Positions 8,981 to 17,916 of a stretch of DNA of 64,000 nt are shown here, piece by piece. How positions within the stretch are numbered: position 1 is the stretch's first letter; every line of letters starts with the position of its first letter. The stretch comes from Streptomyces solicavernae. Its GTDB lineage: Bacteria; Actinomycetota; Actinomycetes; Streptomycetales; Streptomycetaceae. The DNA lies in NCBI RefSeq assembly GCF_029968095.1, contig NZ_JASCIR010000012.1, positions 123,675 to 187,674 of the forward strand, read 5' to 3'. The translations under genes were made by a program, and so were the position numbers. Under the pieces are notes generated by a model. That model had not been told where the DNA came from, searched no databases, and saw nothing but the letters and a program-made list of their open reading frames with translations.

Positions 8981-10561
8981 TCAGGACGGGCTGGTGAGCG
9001 CGGTGTCGACCTGGAGGAGACGCGGGTGGCCGGGCCGCTCAGCGAGCGCGGCCCGCAGTTCCTCCGCCCCCGTGACGTGCTGTGCGGGGACGCCGTAGCC
9101 CTCGGCGATACGCGTGAAGTCGAGGCCCGGGATGTCCAGGCCAGGTGCGTCGGGTACCCCCAGCAGCCCGCTGAACCAGCGCAGGGCGCCGTACGAGCCG
9201 TTGCGCAACAGCACGACGGTCACCGGAAGTTGATGCTGCGCGGCCGTCCACAGCGCGGTGATGCCGTAGTTGGCGGAGCCGTCGCCGATCACGCCGACGA
9301 CCGGCCGGTCCTGCTGACCCATGGCGACCCCGACCGCGCCCGGCAGACCGAAGCCGAGGCCGCCGGCGGCCGGGAAGTAGTACGAGCCGCTGTGGCGCAG
9401 GTCCATCTGCTTCCACCACGACGCGTTGGTGGACGTCGACTCCACCACGTAGGCCGTGTCACGAGGCATCTCGTCACGCAGCGCGGCGAACACCTCTTCC
9501 GGGTGGAGGTGCGGGCTCTTCGCCGTGACCGGCTCGGGATCGCTGCGATACGGGCCGGTCGGCGTCGCCTGCGCGGGGAGGGCCTTCATCAGGAGGTCGA
9601 TGACGGCGCCCGGGGAGGCGACCAGGGCCTCGCCCATCGGCGCCCTGGCCGCGGCGGAGGCGTCGTCGGTCACCTGGAGCAGCCGCGTTCCCTCCGGCAG
9701 ATAGCGGCCGGGAAGGTACTCGTGGTACCGGAACACCGGGGCACCGAGGACGAGGACGAGGTCGTGCCCCTCGAAGGCACGGGCCACGGGCGCGATCCCG
9801 GCCGGGAGCACGCCCCGGAACAGCGGGTGGCGGTTGGGGAACGGCAGCCGGAACTGTGAAGGAGCCGCCCACACGGGGGAGTTGAGACGTTCGGCCAACG
9901 CGACCGCGTCGTCGAAGAGTCCCGCCGTGTCGATGTCCCCGCCGAGCACGAGCAGCGGCCGTCGCGCGGCTCGCACCTGGCCGACAAGCCAGTCGGCCTG
10001 CTGCGCTGCGGGCGACTCGGCGCGCCGGACGCGCCGGTCCAGGACGGGCAGGCAGTTCTCGCCGGCTTCGGCGGCCCAGTCGTCGTAGGGGACGGACAGA
10101 TAGGTCGGGCGCCGCTGCAGCTCCGCCTCGAACAGCGCCTGGGCGAGCGCGCGGGGCACGTCCTGCGCGCACGCGGGCTCAGCGGCCCAGCCGACGAGAG
10201 GCTTCATCAGCGCGGATGCATCGACGCTGGCCAGGTTCGCTTCCGGGCCGATCGCGGGCCGCACCTGCTGGCCCGCGAGGACCACCAACGGCGTACGGGA
10301 CGCCACGGCGTTGGTCAGAGCACCCATGGCGTTGCCCGAACCGGACGCGGCATGCAGGTTGACGAGGACGGGACGGCCGGTCGCCTGGGCGTACCCGTCC
10401 GCCATACCGACCACGGCGCCTTCATGAAGACCGAGCACATAGCGGAAGGAGTCCGGCAGTTCGGCCAGGAACGGCAGCTCATTGGAGCCGGGGTTGCCGA
10501 AGACGGTGGTAAGTCCCTGACGCTCCAGGAACTCATGGGAGACACGGCGCACGGAGGGCAC
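8981..10561 (-). CDS. mdlC: Benzoylformate decarboxylase (thiamine diphosphate enzyme)
   Basis: 526 residues from the GTG at 10561. This start is preferred because AAAGGA (10568-10573) lies just upstream, and it puts conserved residues in register with the Pseudomonas putida enzyme: S26, E47 and H70, with the second active-site His at H280 in FRYH. The region VFGNPGSNELPFL, the segment VNLHAASGSGNAMG and the thiamine-diphosphate motif GDGSANYGITALWTAAQ with the downstream Asn all match the family. It converts benzoylformate to benzaldehyde and CO2. It leads the operon with the aldehyde dehydrogenase and AAHS transporter. No mandelate dehydrogenase or racemase is in the window. Confidence 0.92.
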   Translation of the reverse strand: MPSVRRVSHEFLERQGLTTVFGNPGSNELPFLAELPDSFRYVLGLHEGAVVGMADGYAQATGRPVLVNLHAASGSGNAMGALTNAVASRTPLVVLAGQQVRPAIGPEANLASVDASALMKPLVGWAAEPACAQDVPRALAQALFEAELQRRPTYLSVPYDDWAAEAGENCLPVLDRRVRRAESPAAQQADWLVGQVRAARRPLLVLGGDIDTAGLFDDAVALAERLNSPVWAAPSQFRLPFPNRHPLFRGVLPAGIAPVARAFEGHDLVLVLGAPVFRYHEYLPGRYLPEGTRLLQVTDDASAAARAPMGEALVASPGAVIDLLMKALPAQATPTGPYRSDPEPVTAKSPHLHPEEVFAALRDEMPRDTAYVVESTSTNASWWKQMDLRHSGSYYFPAAGGLGFGLPGAVGVAMGQQDRPVVGVIGDGSANYGITALWTAAQHQLPVTVVLLRNGSYGALRWFSGLLGVPDAPGLDIPGLDFTRIAEGYGVPAQHVTGAEELRAALAERPGHPRLLQVDTALTSPS

Positions 10562-10619
10562 GGGCGGTCCTTTCGAAGTGATGCCGGACACGCTAGGCAC
10601 CCTCGTGACATGCACGCCA

Positions 10620-10656
10620 ATAGATGTTGAGGACGCACAATATAGAGTCCATCTAT
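10620..10656. promoter_or_regulatory. Inverted repeat in the mdlC / LysR divergent promoter
   Basis: ATAGATG (10620-10626) and CATCTAT (10650-10656) form a 7-bp inverted repeat with 23 bp between the arms. The right arm abuts the LysR start codon. Outside the arms, GACATG at 10607-10612 and ATGTC at 10657-10661 extend the symmetry loosely. Position and AT-richness fit a LysR binding region controlling both directions. Confidence 0.5.
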
Positions 10657-11589
10657 ATGTCGCTGGATCTCAACCTCGTTCGCGTGTTCGTGCTGCTCTA
10701 CGAGACCAGCAGCGTGACCGCCACCGCCGACGCCCTGCACGTCACCCAGCCCACCGTCAGCTACAACCTCGGGAAACTGCGGCGGCACTTCGGCGACGAC
10801 CTGTTCCGGCGCACCGGACGCGGGCTGACACCGACGGCCGGGGCGCGCCGCCTGTACGAGCCGCTGCAGGCGGCCCTGGCGCAGATCGACCGGACCGCCC
10901 GCCAGGCCGACTCCTTCGACCCGGAGACCATGCCGGGCAGATTCACCATCGCGCTGTCCGACCTGGGCGAGACGAGCCTGCTTCCCCGGCTCCTTGCGGC
11001 GGCGCGGGAGCGGGCGCCCGGCGCCTCCTTCTCCGTCCGGCCGCTCGACGTGGAAGACGCCGAGAGCCGGCTGCGCCGCGGCGAACTCGACGCCTTCGTC
11101 GCGACACCGGTCCTCACCTCCCACCGGATGGTGCGCATCCCCCTGTTCCGGGAGCGCTACGTGGGCATGCTCGCGACCGGCCATCCGCGGATCCGGGGCG
11201 ACGCGGTCACTCTCCCGGAACTGGCCGCCGAACACCATGCATCCGTTGAGGGCCCCAGCGGCCACTCCGTCCCGCGGGCCGTGCTCGCCGCACACGGGCT
11301 CCTGGACCGGGTGGCCGTCGACGCCACCCGCTTCTCGATGCTGCCGTACCTGCTGGAGCAGACCGACCTGGTCGCGATCGTCCCCGAGTACGTGGGGGAG
11401 GTCTTCGCCGCCTCCCACCAAGTGCGGCTGGTGAGGCTCCCCTTCGAGGCGGAACCGACGGAAGTGGCTCTCTACGCCCGCCACGAGTCGTCGCGCAGCC
11501 CTTCCCAGCGGTGGCTGGTCCAGTTCATGGCAGAGGTCCTCGGCACGCTGGTGAGCGCCGCCCAACTGCCACCGTCCACGGCCGGTTGA
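10657..11589 (+). CDS. LysR-family regulator of the benzoylformate operon
   Basis: 310 residues from the ATG at 10657. The N-terminal helix-turn-helix is canonical (SVTATADALHVTQPTVSYNLGKL then FGDDLFRRTGRGLTPT), followed by an effector domain of the substrate-binding type. It is transcribed away from the decarboxylase gene across a 95-bp shared promoter, the usual layout for LysR activators of aromatic catabolism. The co-inducer is probably a pathway acid such as benzoylformate or benzoate; this is inferred from context only. No good Shine-Dalgarno is visible, so an alternative start at 10624 or a weakly translated mRNA cannot be excluded. Confidence 0.88.
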   Translation: MSLDLNLVRVFVLLYETSSVTATADALHVTQPTVSYNLGKLRRHFGDDLFRRTGRGLTPTAGARRLYEPLQAALAQIDRTARQADSFDPETMPGRFTIALSDLGETSLLPRLLAAARERAPGASFSVRPLDVEDAESRLRRGELDAFVATPVLTSHRMVRIPLFRERYVGMLATGHPRIRGDAVTLPELAAEHHASVEGPSGHSVPRAVLAAHGLLDRVAVDATRFSMLPYLLEQTDLVAIVPEYVGEVFAASHQVRLVRLPFEAEPTEVALYARHESSRSPSQRWLVQFMAEVLGTLVSAAQLPPSTAG

Positions 11590-11815
11590 CCCCGCTGGTC
11601 CACGCTCCGGGCAAGGTCCGGCCCCGGCCCGCGCGGAGCACGCCGATAGCATCACTATTTATCCGCCAATAGCCGTATAAAAGGTGCACCCTGAGGTCGG
11701 ATTGGTGGAAAGTTTGACTGTTCGTCTGGCGCTCAGGTGCGACGCACGCAGCTTCACGCTGTCGCTGCGCAGGGAGCCCGGACGGTTCAGCGCGTAGCCG
11801 GAGCGAGAGGGCCTC
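11590..11815. other. Promoter region of the arginine genes
   Basis: 226 bases without a gene. A conspicuously AT-rich patch at about 11650-11690 (ATCACTATTTATCCGCC, then AATAGCCGTATAAAAGG) is the likely promoter or operator of the antiporter-deiminase pair. I could not match it to a specific ArgR or Crp/Fnr consensus. Confidence 0.35.
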
Positions 11816-13270
11816 ATGACGCAAGCCGCCACCACCGGCGCCGAGCCGGAGTCGCCTCCGCCGGCCAAGTTGCCGCTGTTCACACTGACGACGCTGGTCG
11901 TCGGCTCCATGGTCGGCGCAGGCGTGTTCTCCCTGCCGCGGCGCTTCGCCGAGGAGACCGGGGTGGCGGGCGCGCTGATCGCCTGGGGGATCGCCGGCAC
12001 CGGCATGCTGATGCTCGCCTTCGTGTTCCAGTCCCTGGCCGTACGGCGCCCCGACCTGGACGCGGGCGTCTACGCGTACGCCAAGGCCGGGTTCGGCGAG
12101 TACCTGGGCTTCTTCTCCGCGTTCGGCTACTGGGCGAGTACCTGCGTGGGCAATGTGACGTACTGGGTGCTGATCATGTCCACGGTCGGCGCGATCTGGC
12201 CGGTCCTGGGCGACGGCGACACGGCGACGGCGGTGGTCCTCTCCTCCCTCGGCCTGTGGGCGTTCTTCTTCATGATCCGGCGCGGAGTGAAAGAGGCCGC
12301 GGCGATCAACAAGATCGTCACCGTCGCGAAGCTCGTGCCCATCCTGGTCTTCATCGCCCTGGCGCTGTTCTACTTCGACGCCGACGTCTTCGCCGGCAAC
12401 TGGGGCGGCACCGACTCCTCCGGGTCCTTGTTCAGCCAGGTCCGCGGCACGATGCTCGCGACCGTCTTCGTGTTCCTCGGCGTCGAGGGGGCCAGCGTGT
12501 ACTCGCGGCACGCCAAGCGCCGTGAGGATGTGGGGCGGGCGACGATCCTCGGTTTCCTCAGCGTCTTCGCCATCTTCGCGTCCGTCGTCATCGTGTCGTA
12601 CGGCATCCTGCCGATGGAGCGGATCGCCGAGCTGCGCCAGCCGTCCATGGCGGGCGCGCTGGAAGAAGCGGTCGGCACCTGGGGCAAGGTATTCATCAGC
12701 GTGGGCCTGATCGTCTCTGTCCTCGGCGCCTACCTGGCCTGGACGCTGATGGCCGCGGAAGTGCTGTTCGTCGCCGCCAAGGACGACGACATGCCGCGCT
12801 TTCTGAGCCGCGCAAGCCAGGCCGACGTGCCGGTGCCCGCACTGGTCATGACCACCGTGCTCACCCAGATCGTGCTGGTCGTCACCGCGTTCTCCGACGA
12901 CGCGTTCAACTTCGCGCTCGACCTGACCAGCGCCCTGTCCCTGATCCCGTATCTGCTGGCCGCGGGCTTCGCGGTCAAAATCGGGGCCCGCGCCGACCCC
13001 CTCACCGCCGGGGGCAGAACATCGCGCCGCGAACTCACCATGGCGACCATCGCCACCGTCTACACGGCATTCCTGCTGTACGCCGCCGGCCTCCGGTTCC
13101 TTCTGGTGTCCTTCATCCTCTACGCGCCGGCCACGATCCTCTTCGTGATGGCCCGACGCGAACAAGGCCGCCGCCTCTTCTCACCCCGTGAGCTCGTCAT
13201 CCTCGCCGTCTCCGTCATCGGCGCCGTGATGGGGATCATCGCCCTGGCCACCGGCTGGATCAGCCTCTAG
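11816..13270 (+). CDS. arcD: APC-family basic amino acid antiporter (ArcD/ornithine-arginine type)
   Basis: 484 residues. After a short Pro-rich cytoplasmic N-terminus come about twelve membrane segments. The first has [20 protein letters not shown], typical of APC antiporters of the basic amino acid/polyamine antiporter group, and [21 protein letters not shown] follows. The gene is followed after 43 bp by arginine deiminase, so exchange of arginine for ornithine or citrulline is the natural inference. Because ornithine carbamoyltransferase and carbamate kinase genes are not adjacent, citrulline may be the exported product. Confidence 0.85.
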   Translation: MTQAATTGAEPESPPPAKLPLFTLTTLVVGSMVGAGVFSLPRRFAEETGVAGALIAWGIAGTGMLMLAFVFQSLAVRRPDLDAGVYAYAKAGFGEYLGFFSAFGYWASTCVGNVTYWVLIMSTVGAIWPVLGDGDTATAVVLSSLGLWAFFFMIRRGVKEAAAINKIVTVAKLVPILVFIALALFYFDADVFAGNWGGTDSSGSLFSQVRGTMLATVFVFLGVEGASVYSRHAKRREDVGRATILGFLSVFAIFASVVIVSYGILPMERIAELRQPSMAGALEEAVGTWGKVFISVGLIVSVLGAYLAWTLMAAEVLFVAAKDDDMPRFLSRASQADVPVPALVMTTVLTQIVLVVTAFSDDAFNFALDLTSALSLIPYLLAAGFAVKIGARADPLTAGGRTSRRELTMATIATVYTAFLLYAAGLRFLLVSFILYAPATILFVMARREQGRRLFSPRELVILAVSVIGAVMGIIALATGWISL

Positions 13271-13313
13271 CGCCCGCCCTTGCCCGCCCCGGCACCTACC
13301 CAAGGAGGTCACC

Positions 13314-14576
13314 ATGACCAGTACGAGCACTCCGTCCCAGCCCGCGTACGGCGTTCATTCCGAGGTGGGCCGGCTGCGCAAGGTCCTCGTCTGCGCGCCG
13401 GGGCTCGCCCATCAGCGGCTGACACCGACCAACTCGGACGACCTGCTCTTCGACGACGTGATGTGGGTGGAGAACGCGCAGCGGGACCACGCAGACTTCG
13501 TCAACAAGCTGCGCCGGCGCGGCGTCGACGTCGTCGAACTGCACGAGCTGCTGGCACAGACCATGGCCATCCCCGAGGCCAGGGCGTGGCTCCTCGACCG
13601 GAAGATCGTCCCCAACCAAGTCGGCGTCGGACTCATCGACGACACCCGCGCCTTCCTGGAAACGCTGGAACCACCCCAGCTCGCCGAACTCCTCATCGGC
13701 GGCCTTGCGACGTCCGACCTGCCCGACGGCTTCCGCTCCGGCTACGTAGACCTGGCACGCGAATCCACAGGCGTACGCGAGTACTTGATGCCGCCGCTGC
13801 CCAATACCCTCTACACCCGCGACACCACGTGCTGGCTGTACGGCGGGCTCACCCTCAACCCGCTGTACTGGCCCGCGCGGCACGACGAGACACTCCTGAT
13901 GAAGGCCGTCTACCAGTTCCACCCCGACTTCGCAGGCTCCACCGTGTGGTGGGGCGATCCCGAACTCGACTGGGGCCAGGCCACGTTCGAGGGCGGCGAC
14001 ATCATGCCGGTCGGAAACGGCGTCGTCCTCATGGGCATGAGCGAGCGCACTTCACGGCAGGCCATCACACAGGTTGCCGCGGCACTGTTCAAGCACGGAG
14101 CCGCCGAACACGTCATCGTCGCCGGCATGCCCAAACTCCGGGCCGCGATGCACCTCGACACCGTCTTCACCTTCGCCGACCGGGACATCGTCACCCTCTA
14201 TCCCCGGATCATGGACTCGGTGCACACCTTCTCGCTGCGCCCCAGCGACACCGCGCCCGGCATCCACATCACCGATGAGGGGACCACGCCCTTCGTCGAT
14301 GTGGTTGCCAAGGGCCTGGGCCTGCCAAAGCTGCGGGTCATCGAGACCGGCGGCGACGTCTACGCGTCCGAGCGGCAGCAGTGGGACAGCGGCAACAACG
14401 CTGTGGCGCTCGAACCGGGCGTCGTCTTCACCTACGACCGCAACACCCAGACCAACACACTGCTGCGCAAAGCCGGAGTCGAGGTCATCACCATCGTCGG
14501 CGCGGAACTGGGGCGCGGGCGCGGCGGCGGCCATTGCATGACATGCCCCATCGTCCGTGAACCGGTCGGCTTCTGA
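13314..14576 (+). CDS. arcA: Arginine deiminase
   Basis: 420 residues, the usual family length, with an ideal AAGGAGG (13302-13308) before the ATG. The guanidine-modifying fold residues are visible: [18 protein letters not shown] and the catalytic Cys at residue 408 in [10 protein letters not shown], close to Cys406 of the Pseudomonas aeruginosa enzyme. It hydrolyses L-arginine to L-citrulline and ammonia in the cytoplasm. It forms an operon with the preceding antiporter. The rest of the ATP-yielding pathway (arcB, arcC) is not here, so its role may be acid/ammonia handling or nitrogen supply. Confidence 0.94.
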   Translation: MTSTSTPSQPAYGVHSEVGRLRKVLVCAPGLAHQRLTPTNSDDLLFDDVMWVENAQRDHADFVNKLRRRGVDVVELHELLAQTMAIPEARAWLLDRKIVPNQVGVGLIDDTRAFLETLEPPQLAELLIGGLATSDLPDGFRSGYVDLARESTGVREYLMPPLPNTLYTRDTTCWLYGGLTLNPLYWPARHDETLLMKAVYQFHPDFAGSTVWWGDPELDWGQATFEGGDIMPVGNGVVLMGMSERTSRQAITQVAAALFKHGAAEHVIVAGMPKLRAAMHLDTVFTFADRDIVTLYPRIMDSVHTFSLRPSDTAPGIHITDEGTTPFVDVVAKGLGLPKLRVIETGGDVYASERQQWDSGNNAVALEPGVVFTYDRNTQTNTLLRKAGVEVITIVGAELGRGRGGGHCMTCPIVREPVGF

Positions 14577-14583
14577 CCGTACG

Positions 14584-15588
14584 TCAACTGGGCCGGGGCG
14601 CCGTGGGATGTCCGAGGCCGAGGACGCGACGGAGCCAGGAGAGCCGGGCAGCCTTGGCCGCTCGTGTCACCTCGTGGTCCGGAGCGAAGATGTCGAAGCC
14701 GTGGAAGGCCCCTTGCCAGATGTGGAGTTCGGCCTGCCCGCCCGCCTGCCAGATGCGGGAGGCGTATTCCACGTCTTCGTCGCGGAACAGTTCGGCACTG
14801 CCGGCCTCGACGAACGCCGGCGGAAGGCCCGACAGATCAGTGGCCCGTGAGGGGGCCGCATACACCGAGACGTTGGCGGCCGGGTCGCCCGCCCGGTCGC
14901 CCAGCAACGCCTGCCACCCAACGATGTTGATTGCCCGTTGCCAGGTCCCGATGCCGTCGTACTGATGACTGGAGGGGGTGGTGTTGGTGTCGTCGAGCAT
15001 GGGACACAGCAGCAGTTGCCCGGCCAGGAACGGTCCGCCCCGGTCACGTGCCAGCAGCGCGACTCCGGCGGAGAGACCACCGCCTGCGCTGCCTCCCATG
15101 ACGACGATGCGTCTGGGGTCGACACCGAGTTCGGCGGCGTTCTGCGACAGCCACTTCACACCGGCGTAGCAGTCCTCCACCGGGGCCGGGTCGGGATTCT
15201 CCGGGGCGAGGCGGTACTCGGCATTGACCGCGATCACCCCGAGTTCCTCGACCAGGTCGGCGAGGCGAGGAGTGTCCTGATCGCGGTGGCCGCTGATCAT
15301 GCCGCCGCCATGGATGTTGTAGAGGCCCGGTGCGGGTGCATCGAGGTGCCGGGGGCGCAATACGGTGATGTCGAGGTCCGGGGCGCCGGCGGGGCCGGGA
15401 ATCGTGCGTTCCTCGACGTCGATCTCCCGGTCGCCGATGACTTCGGCTACTGACGGCAGGGGGAGGGCCGAGGCGGTGTCGCGCATCTCCGGGATGGCGT
15501 CGACGGAGGGGCTGGGGCCGTCGCCACGAGGCATGGCCGCCAGCACCGCGCCGAGGGCAGGGTCGAACGGGACGGGCGAGATGCCCAT
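14584..15588 (-). CDS. HSL-family alpha/beta hydrolase (esterase)
   Basis: 334 residues; ATG behind GAAGGAG. The oxyanion-hole motif HGGGM, the nucleophile motif GGSAGGG, the acid in LFRDEDVEYA and the base in GAFHGFD give the complete Ser-Asp-His triad of hormone-sensitive-lipase-type esterases. No signal peptide. It ends seven bases from the convergent arcA stop. It is the third gene behind two phosphotriesterase-like genes, 49 bp after the second, and so may hydrolyse an ester or lactone in the same route. It is a clear paralogue of the hydrolase at 27527-28534. Confidence 0.87.
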   Translation of the reverse strand: MGISPVPFDPALGAVLAAMPRGDGPSPSVDAIPEMRDTASALPLPSVAEVIGDREIDVEERTIPGPAGAPDLDITVLRPRHLDAPAPGLYNIHGGGMISGHRDQDTPRLADLVEELGVIAVNAEYRLAPENPDPAPVEDCYAGVKWLSQNAAELGVDPRRIVVMGGSAGGGLSAGVALLARDRGGPFLAGQLLLCPMLDDTNTTPSSHQYDGIGTWQRAINIVGWQALLGDRAGDPAANVSVYAAPSRATDLSGLPPAFVEAGSAELFRDEDVEYASRIWQAGGQAELHIWQGAFHGFDIFAPDHEVTRAAKAARLSWLRRVLGLGHPTAPRPS

Positions 15589-15637
15589 GGGGACTCCTTC
15601 TCGGGTGAGCGGATGACGACGTGAAGGGCGGTCAGGA

Positions 15638-16708
15638 TCACTGTGGTTCGGCGAAGGCGAGCGCTCGCGCGGGATTCTCGATCATGATCATGCGAAGGGC
15701 CTCCTCACTGACCCCGAGACGGCTCAGGGCAGGAAGGAAGTACCGGGGGATGTAGTCGTACCCCTGGCCGCCGTACCTCTTGAGCTGGACCTTCTGGCAC
15801 ACGTCGTGGCCGAGGAGGATCTGGTGTGCGTGACCGTGCTCGATCAGTTCCGCGATGCCGCGGGCGACCTTGTGATCGCTGGTGAGGACGAGATGCCCCC
15901 ACGGGCTGCCCGGTGAGGCGAGGAAGTCGAACTCCACGAAGACACCGCGCGCGAGGACGCGCCGGCCCAGCGAAGGGTCAGCCAGAATCTCCCCGCCGTG
16001 GCCCAGGACAATGTTCGACGCGGGCACGCCCTCTTCCGTGAGGATGTCAAGTACGCGGAACTTGTCCTCGCCGACGCCGCCGATGTGGAAGGTGACCGGG
16101 GCGCCCGTCATGCGGCTCGCCCGTCCGCTCGCCCGTACGCTCTTCAGCTCGTTGCCGGTCAGGGGCGACGTCTCCGCGCCGACCTCGCCGATGATGCCCG
16201 AGCGGATGCCGGTGCCGTCCGCGCCGGTCACGACATCGTGCACGATGATGTCGGCGAGCTCGTCGACGTCGCGCCGGTCCATGTCCGACGGGTGAAAGGC
16301 CGGGGTGTACCAGCCGCTGCCCATCACGATGTTGAGCCCGCTCGCACGGGAGAGGCGCAGGAGGGATTCGGGGTCTCTGCCGAGGCCGAGGGGAGAGACC
16401 TCCACCATCGTTCGGCCCCCGGTGTGGGCGAAGGCGAGGACCTCCGACAGCATTTCGTCGAAGTCGCCGGTCATGTCGTTGTCCGCATTCGGGTGTCCGT
16501 GGCGGGTGCGGGCGAGCCCGGCGAGGGTGAGCGGCTCGGCGGCTTGCGGGGAGTCCTCGCCCGGCCGTCGGGAGTGCGGTGGTCGCCGCAGGTCGACGAA
16601 GATGTGCTCGTGCATGAGCGTGGCGCCCAGCGTCGACGGCTCCACGGGACCGGTGACGGTGAGAACCTGGCCGGCGAGGTTCGGGATCTTGAACGGGTAT
16701 CGGCTCAC
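15638..16708 (-). CDS. Phosphotriesterase-like metal hydrolase 1
   Basis: 356 residues; its GTG start overlaps the upstream stop (GTGA at 16705-16708), indicating translational coupling. It has the amidohydrolase-superfamily ligands expected of PTE-like proteins: LMHEHIF, a Glu in GIIGEVGAE where true phosphotriesterases carry a carboxylated Lys, FHIGG, LGHGGE and the Asp in LLGHDVCQK. Family members are mostly lactonases or unknown hydrolases rather than organophosphate enzymes. It is encoded in one operon with its paralogue and an esterase, so lactone or ester opening in an aromatic route is a reasonable guess. Confidence 0.84.
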   Translation of the reverse strand: MSRYPFKIPNLAGQVLTVTGPVEPSTLGATLMHEHIFVDLRRPPHSRRPGEDSPQAAEPLTLAGLARTRHGHPNADNDMTGDFDEMLSEVLAFAHTGGRTMVEVSPLGLGRDPESLLRLSRASGLNIVMGSGWYTPAFHPSDMDRRDVDELADIIVHDVVTGADGTGIRSGIIGEVGAETSPLTGNELKSVRASGRASRMTGAPVTFHIGGVGEDKFRVLDILTEEGVPASNIVLGHGGEILADPSLGRRVLARGVFVEFDFLASPGSPWGHLVLTSDHKVARGIAELIEHGHAHQILLGHDVCQKVQLKRYGGQGYDYIPRYFLPALSRLGVSEEALRMIMIENPARALAFAEPQ

Positions 16709-17835
16709 GAGTCGGCCTTCCGGTCCGCGATGGCGAGCAGGCGCGCGGGGTTGTGCACGGTGAGGGAATCGAGAAGGGCATCGGCGGCCCCGCGCATCTT
16801 CAGGTGGGGGAGCAGCTGCTGCAGGAGGAAGCCGTAGCCGCCTCCGCCGTACGCGAGCAGCTGGGCCTTGGAGTTGACGTCGTGGGACAGGAGGATCTGC
16901 GCGGTGCGGCCTCGGCGGACCAGCTCCAGCACGGCGGTGATGACGTCCTGGTCGTCGAAGGTGCTGAACACCGTGGGCAGTCGTCCTAGCTGGTCGAACT
17001 GTACGAACACCCCGCGTTCGAGGAGGGGTTCGAGCTCATCGAGGCGAGGGGAGAGTGCGTCGCAGTGCCCGACGGCAACGCGGGCGAGGTCCGCTCCTTC
17101 TTCGGCGAGCAGGTCGAGTACACGCTGCTGGGTGTCGGCGTCCTCGGATCGGCTGAGAGAGATCGCGGCACCAGTGGCCGCCGACGCCCGTGCCGCCGCG
17201 ATGAGGATGGTGCGCTCGGCCGGCTCTCGCGGATCGAGCGCCGCCAGCTCGCCGATGATGCCCGCCCGCACTCCGTCCACGCCTACGGTGAGGTCACGGA
17301 CGATCTCGTCGGTCAGGTTCTCGGGGCCGGGGCCGGGGCCGGGGCCGGGGCCGGGGCGGTCGGGACCGGCGGTCCACGCCGGGTGGTAGCGGCCTGCCCC
17401 CATGACGATGTTGAGGCCGGTTGCTGCGGAGATCCGGCGCAGTCCGTCCGGTCGGCGGCCCAGACCGACGGTGGTGACATCCACGAGGGTGGTGCCACCC
17501 GCGTGCTGGAAGGCCGTGACCTCTGCTGCGGCGAGCTCCTCATCATCGAGCAGCCAGTTGTCCCGGTTGGGCGCCCCCATGATGACCTCGCCGAGGAGTT
17601 CCATCGTCAGGGGAGCGCGGTAGAACTTGAGCCGACTGGCGGCTGTGGGACGTGTGCGTCCTACAGCCGCCCAGGACTCGGCCGTATCGCCCGGCGTGGC
17701 GAAGCTGCTCAGGAGGTGCTCGTGGGGCAGTACGGCACCGAGCGCGTCCGCTGAGACTTCGCCGGTGACGGTGACGACGGTGCCGCCGGGGCTGGGCGCG
17801 GTCGCCTTACCGGCAGTCGAATCGGTGGTGGGCAT
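16705..17835 (-). CDS. Phosphotriesterase-like protein 2, one metal ligand missing
   Basis: 376 residues from the ATG at 17835; a TTG at 17844 is possible. No Shine-Dalgarno precedes either, and the mRNA may be leaderless, since the operator/promoter lies only 28 bp upstream. HEH, the bridging Glu (GIIGELAAL), GHCD and SHDVNSK are kept. The His usually found after the fifth strand (FHIGG in the paralogue) is replaced by AISLSRSE, so a metal ligand seems lost. A GP-repeat insertion (RPGPGPGPGPGPE) is encoded by GGGGCC units. It may be inactive, use a single metal, or pair with the paralogue encoded next. Confidence 0.8.
   Translation of the reverse strand: MPTTDSTAGKATAPSPGGTVVTVTGEVSADALGAVLPHEHLLSSFATPGDTAESWAAVGRTRPTAASRLKFYRAPLTMELLGEVIMGAPNRDNWLLDDEELAAAEVTAFQHAGGTTLVDVTTVGLGRRPDGLRRISAATGLNIVMGAGRYHPAWTAGPDRPGPGPGPGPGPENLTDEIVRDLTVGVDGVRAGIIGELAALDPREPAERTILIAAARASAATGAAISLSRSEDADTQQRVLDLLAEEGADLARVAVGHCDALSPRLDELEPLLERGVFVQFDQLGRLPTVFSTFDDQDVITAVLELVRRGRTAQILLSHDVNSKAQLLAYGGGGYGFLLQQLLPHLKMRGAADALLDSLTVHNPARLLAIADRKADS
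17323..17358 (-). repeat. GGGGCC hexanucleotide repeat in phosphotriesterase-like gene 2
   Basis: Five perfect GGGGCC units (17323-17352) and a sixth ending in G instead of C (17353-17358), read on the + strand. On the coding strand this gives a Gly-Pro dipeptide run in a surface loop. A unit of six bases keeps the reading frame when copy number changes. Confidence 0.95.
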
Positions 17836-17862
17836 GCACGGCAAGCTAACAGATGAGATGCC

Positions 17863-17878
17863 TTATCGTATACGATAA
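17863..17878. promoter_or_regulatory. Perfect 16-bp palindrome, probable GntR operator 1
   Basis: TTATCGTATACGATAA is fully palindromic and AT-rich against its surroundings. It lies 28 bp upstream of the phosphotriesterase-like operon and directly after the GntR gene. A 13/16 match occurs at 19501-19516 in the divergent promoter of the dioxygenase operon. Confidence 0.75.
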
Positions 17879-17916
17879 TTTCACGCGCATGTCGCGGAGG
17901 AATCACCCAGACAGCT

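Noticed and set aside
11525..13165. A long minus-strand open frame opposite the antiporter gene
   Set aside because: Translation is a His/Gly/Asp/Arg-rich shadow; the plus strand encodes a recognisable APC antiporter.
15638..17835. True organophosphate phosphotriesterases
   Set aside because: Both proteins have Glu where phosphotriesterases have the carboxylated Lys, and one lacks a His ligand; PTE-like lactonase or unknown hydrolase is a safer call.
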